Below are positions 5,150 through 6,943 of a DNA stretch of 6,943 nt, piece after piece. Position 1 is the stretch's first letter. Each line of letters begins with the position of its first letter. Source of the DNA: JBBCJM01 sp037190175 (GTDB lineage Bacteria > Pseudomonadota > Alphaproteobacteria > Rhodobacterales > Rhodobacteraceae); NCBI GenBank assembly GCA_037190175.1, contig JBBCJM010000012.1, forward strand, positions 1 through 6,943, read 5' to 3'. Both the position numbers and the translations under genes were made by a program. The notes beneath the pieces were generated by a model that saw nothing but the letters and a program-made list of their open reading frames with translations, searched no databases and was not told where the DNA came from.

Positions 5150-6082
5150 ATGATCAAATGGGCGCTGCTGGCGGCGGTGCTGCTGCTGGCGGGCGGGGCG
5201 GCGGCCTGGCGCTTCTCGACCCCCGCACCGCTGGGGCCGGCGGAACTCGCCGCGCGCTGGACCCCGCTGGCCCCGCCGCTGCGGGGGATGGCGGTCTATC
5301 ACCTCGGGCACAGCCTTGTGGGCCGCGACATGCCGGCCATGGTCGGGCAGCTGGCCGAGGCCGCGGGGCTGGCTGGCCACCGCCATCACAGCCAACTGGG
5401 CTGGGGCGCCTCGCTGGCCCAGCACTGGAAGGGCGAGGTGCCGGGGATGGCGGAGGAGAACGCGCATCCCGCCTTCCGCCCGGCGCGGGAGGCGGTGGGG
5501 TCGGGCGGTTACGACGCCGTGGTGCTGACCGAGATGGTGGAACTGAGGGACGCCCTCCGCTGGCACGACAGCCCGCGGGCGCTGGCCGACTGGGCGCGGC
5601 TGGCGGGGCCCGGCGTGCGGCTCTACCTCTATGAGACCTGGCACCGGCTGGACGACCCCGCCGGCTGGCTGGAGCGGATCGCGGCCGACCGGGCCCTGTG
5701 GGAGGGGATGGTGGCCGGGGCGATGGGCCGCCGGGATGTGCCGGCGATCCGCGTCATCCCCGGCGGGCAGGCGCTGGCCGCGGTGGTGCGGGCGGCCGAG
5801 GCGGGGGAGCTGCCGGGGCTGGCCAGCCGCGAGGACTTCTTCGCCCGCACGCCGGAGGGCGGGGTGGACACGATCCACCTGAACGATCTCGGCGTGCAGG
5901 TCATCGCGCTGACCCATTTCGCCGTGCTCTACGGCCGCTCGCCCGAAGGGCTGCCGCACCTGTTGCGCCGGGCGGACGGCACCCCGGCCGAGGCGCCGTC
6001 GGCCGAGGCCGCCGCCGGGATGCAGCAACTGGTCTGGCAGGTCGTGCGCGGCTATCCTGCCGCCGGGGTAGCCGGGAAGTAG
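5150..6082 (+). CDS. SGNH/GDSL-hydrolase-like protein with N-terminal signal or membrane anchor
   Basis: A 310-residue protein whose N-terminus (MIK, then a hydrophobic run at 4-19 ending GGAAA) looks like a signal peptide or single membrane anchor, so the rest should lie in the periplasm. The remainder reads as an SGNH-type esterase fold: GHSLVG (53-58) with candidate nucleophile Ser55, GWGASLAQHW (84-93) in the block II region, YDAVVLTEMVEL (121-132) in the block III region, YLYETWH (159-165), IPGGQAL, and the C-terminal block DTIHL with Asp240 and His243 in the DxxH spacing. The tail ITHF-like helix ends in YGRSPEGLP (261-269), recalling the TGxSP ending of DUF4886-like SGNH proteins. The usual GxND asparagine is replaced by a T-E motif. 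The substrate is unknown; ester or acetyl-group hydrolysis on a glycan is only a guess. ATG 5150 is preceded by AGGGGGAAG. It is followed after 3 bases by a paralogue and is divergent from the lysine operon. Confidence 0.75.
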   Translation: MIKWALLAAVLLLAGGAAAWRFSTPAPLGPAELAARWTPLAPPLRGMAVYHLGHSLVGRDMPAMVGQLAEAAGLAGHRHHSQLGWGASLAQHWKGEVPGMAEENAHPAFRPAREAVGSGGYDAVVLTEMVELRDALRWHDSPRALADWARLAGPGVRLYLYETWHRLDDPAGWLERIAADRALWEGMVAGAMGRRDVPAIRVIPGGQALAAVVRAAEAGELPGLASREDFFARTPEGGVDTIHLNDLGVQVIALTHFAVLYGRSPEGLPHLLRRADGTPAEAPSAEAAAGMQQLVWQVVRGYPAAGVAGK

Positions 6083-6085
6083 CGG

Positions 6086-6943
6086 ATGATTCTGGCCTTT
6101 CTCGCGCGGCTGCTGATGGTCGGCCATTCGCTGGTCGGCCCCGACCTGCCCGGGATGGTGGAGGCGGGGCTGGAGGCCGCAGGGCAGCCGATGCAGGTCC
6201 AGGCGCAGGTGATCGACGGCGCCTCGCTGGGCTGGAACCGCGACCATTCCGGGCAGGCCGGGGGGGTCAACGGCCTCGCCGCCCTGGCCGAAGGGGTGGA
6301 CGTGCTGGTGCTGACCGAGGCGCTGCCGCTGGCCGGTCATGTGGAATCGAGCGGCAGCCGCGCGATGGCCGCCGACTGGGCCGCCCGCGCCTGGGCGGGC
6401 AACCCGCAGGCGCAGGTCTTCGTCTATGAGACCTGGCCCGCGCTGGCCGGCCCCGGCGACCCCGGCGGCGGGATGTGGCGGCAGGGGCTGGAGGGCGACC
6501 TGGCCCTGTGGTGGTCGCTGGTGGAGGCCGCCGATGCGGGCCGGCCCGCCGAGGCGCCCCCGGTCAGGCTGATCCCTGCCGGGCAGGCCATGGGCCGGCT
6601 GGCCGAAGCCATCGCGGCGGGCGAGGTGCCGGGGCTCGCCTCGATCCGCGACCTTTTCGACGACGACATCCATCCGAACGGCCGGGGCCTCTATTTCGTG
6701 GCGCTGGTGCAGGTGGCCGCGATCACGGGCGAAAGCCCCGAGGGCCTGCCGGCCCGGCTGGGGCGGACCTGGCTGAACCGCCAGGCGGTGGTGCCTGACG
6801 ACATGGCGGCGGCGCTGCAGCGCGTGGCGGGGCAGGCGGTGGCCGACTGGCGGGCGGAGGAGGCGCTGCGATCGCGGCAGCAGCCCGCCCCGCCGGCCGA
6901 TCCGCCGCCGCCCGCCCCCGCCGGCGGCTGGATCGCCGCCGCG
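6086..6943 (+). CDS. Second SGNH/GDSL-hydrolase-like protein, partial (3' end outside the window)
   Basis: The reading frame is open from ATG 6086 to the last base (286 codons, no stop), so the C-terminus is missing. It is a paralogue of the preceding gene: GHSLVG (13-18, candidate nucleophile Ser15), GASLGWN (45-51), VDVLVLTEALPL (71-82), VFVYETWP (111-118), IPAGQAM (163-169), GEVPGLAS (179-186), DDIHPN (193-198, DxxH = Asp193/His196) and TGESPEGLP (214-222). The catalytic block DxxHPN is closer to the textbook SGNH form than in the first copy. Unlike that copy it has no long N-terminal leader: the first SGNH strand starts within 10 residues of the Met, so it may be cytoplasmic, or the hydrophobic MILAFLARLLM may act as an uncleaved signal. 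After the SGNH domain come a helix (about 236-263) and a proline-rich segment (267-279), which could be a tail or a linker to another domain. GGGAAG ends 6 bases before the ATG, and the 3-base gap to the previous stop implies translational coupling. Confidence 0.75.
   Translation, partial: MILAFLARLLMVGHSLVGPDLPGMVEAGLEAAGQPMQVQAQVIDGASLGWNRDHSGQAGGVNGLAALAEGVDVLVLTEALPLAGHVESSGSRAMAADWAARAWAGNPQAQVFVYETWPALAGPGDPGGGMWRQGLEGDLALWWSLVEAADAGRPAEAPPVRLIPAGQAMGRLAEAIAAGEVPGLASIRDLFDDDIHPNGRGLYFVALVQVAAITGESPEGLPARLGRTWLNRQAVVPDDMAAALQRVAGQAVADWRAEEALRSRQQPAPPADPPPPAPAGGWIAAA

Noticed and set aside
5080..5157. The N-terminal extension of the LYS1-type gene to an upstream ATG at 5157
   Set aside because: The extra 26 residues do not match the family and have no good Shine-Dalgarno. 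They would also overlap the start of the divergent gene, whereas ATG 5079 has an excellent ribosome binding site.
4730..6673. A 647-codon minus-strand open frame spanning both SGNH-like genes and part of the LYS1-type gene
   Set aside because: It is antisense to genes with clear motifs, its translation is low-complexity (rich in Arg, Gly, Pro, His, Gln), and it crosses a real divergent promoter region. Long shadow frames are expected at this GC content.

Overview
The window is very GC-rich DNA, dense with genes on both strands. Protein families and codon use point to an alphaproteobacterium, most likely Rhodobacterales (Rhodobacter/Paracoccus-like). The clues are a beta-carbonic anhydrase of the type common in that order, an rsmB gene divergent from a DUF1674/SDHAF4-like small protein, a bacterial saccharopine dehydrogenase pair, and GC-rich intergenic palindromes. 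No tRNA, rRNA, CRISPR, transposase or phage gene is visible. No gene-free stretch exceeds about 150 bases.

Layout, left to right. (1) 1-60 holds a perfect G/C hairpin, then a beta-carbonic anhydrase on the minus strand (61-708). (2) A 146-base divergent region leads to a small plus-strand helical protein (855-1238) that looks like an HPt (histidine phosphotransfer) domain without any histidine. (3) A full-length rsmB-type 16S rRNA m5C methyltransferase lies convergent to it (1252-2496, minus). It is divergent from a 60-residue DUF1674/SDHAF4-like protein (2563-2745, plus). (4) A convergent intergenic region (2746-2865) carries two hairpins, a likely bidirectional terminator that resembles a dispersed repeat. 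(5) A two-gene minus-strand operon (transcribed 5079 to 2866) encodes a LYS1-type (lysine-forming) and a LYS9-type (glutamate-forming) saccharopine dehydrogenase. Together they interconvert lysine + 2-oxoglutarate and aminoadipate semialdehyde + glutamate, most likely in the direction of lysine breakdown. (6) Divergent from that operon are two adjacent plus-strand genes (5150-6082 and 6086 to beyond the window end). They encode divergent paralogues of an SGNH/GDSL-hydrolase-like family with shared GHSLVG, YETW, DxxH and SPEGLP motifs.

Most of the window is ordinary core metabolism and RNA modification. The least explained parts are the tandem SGNH-like pair, whose substrate is unknown and whose second member runs off the window inside a proline-rich tail, and the histidine-less HPt-like protein. 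I do not see a clearly new multi-gene system. The SGNH pair is the best candidate for something undescribed.
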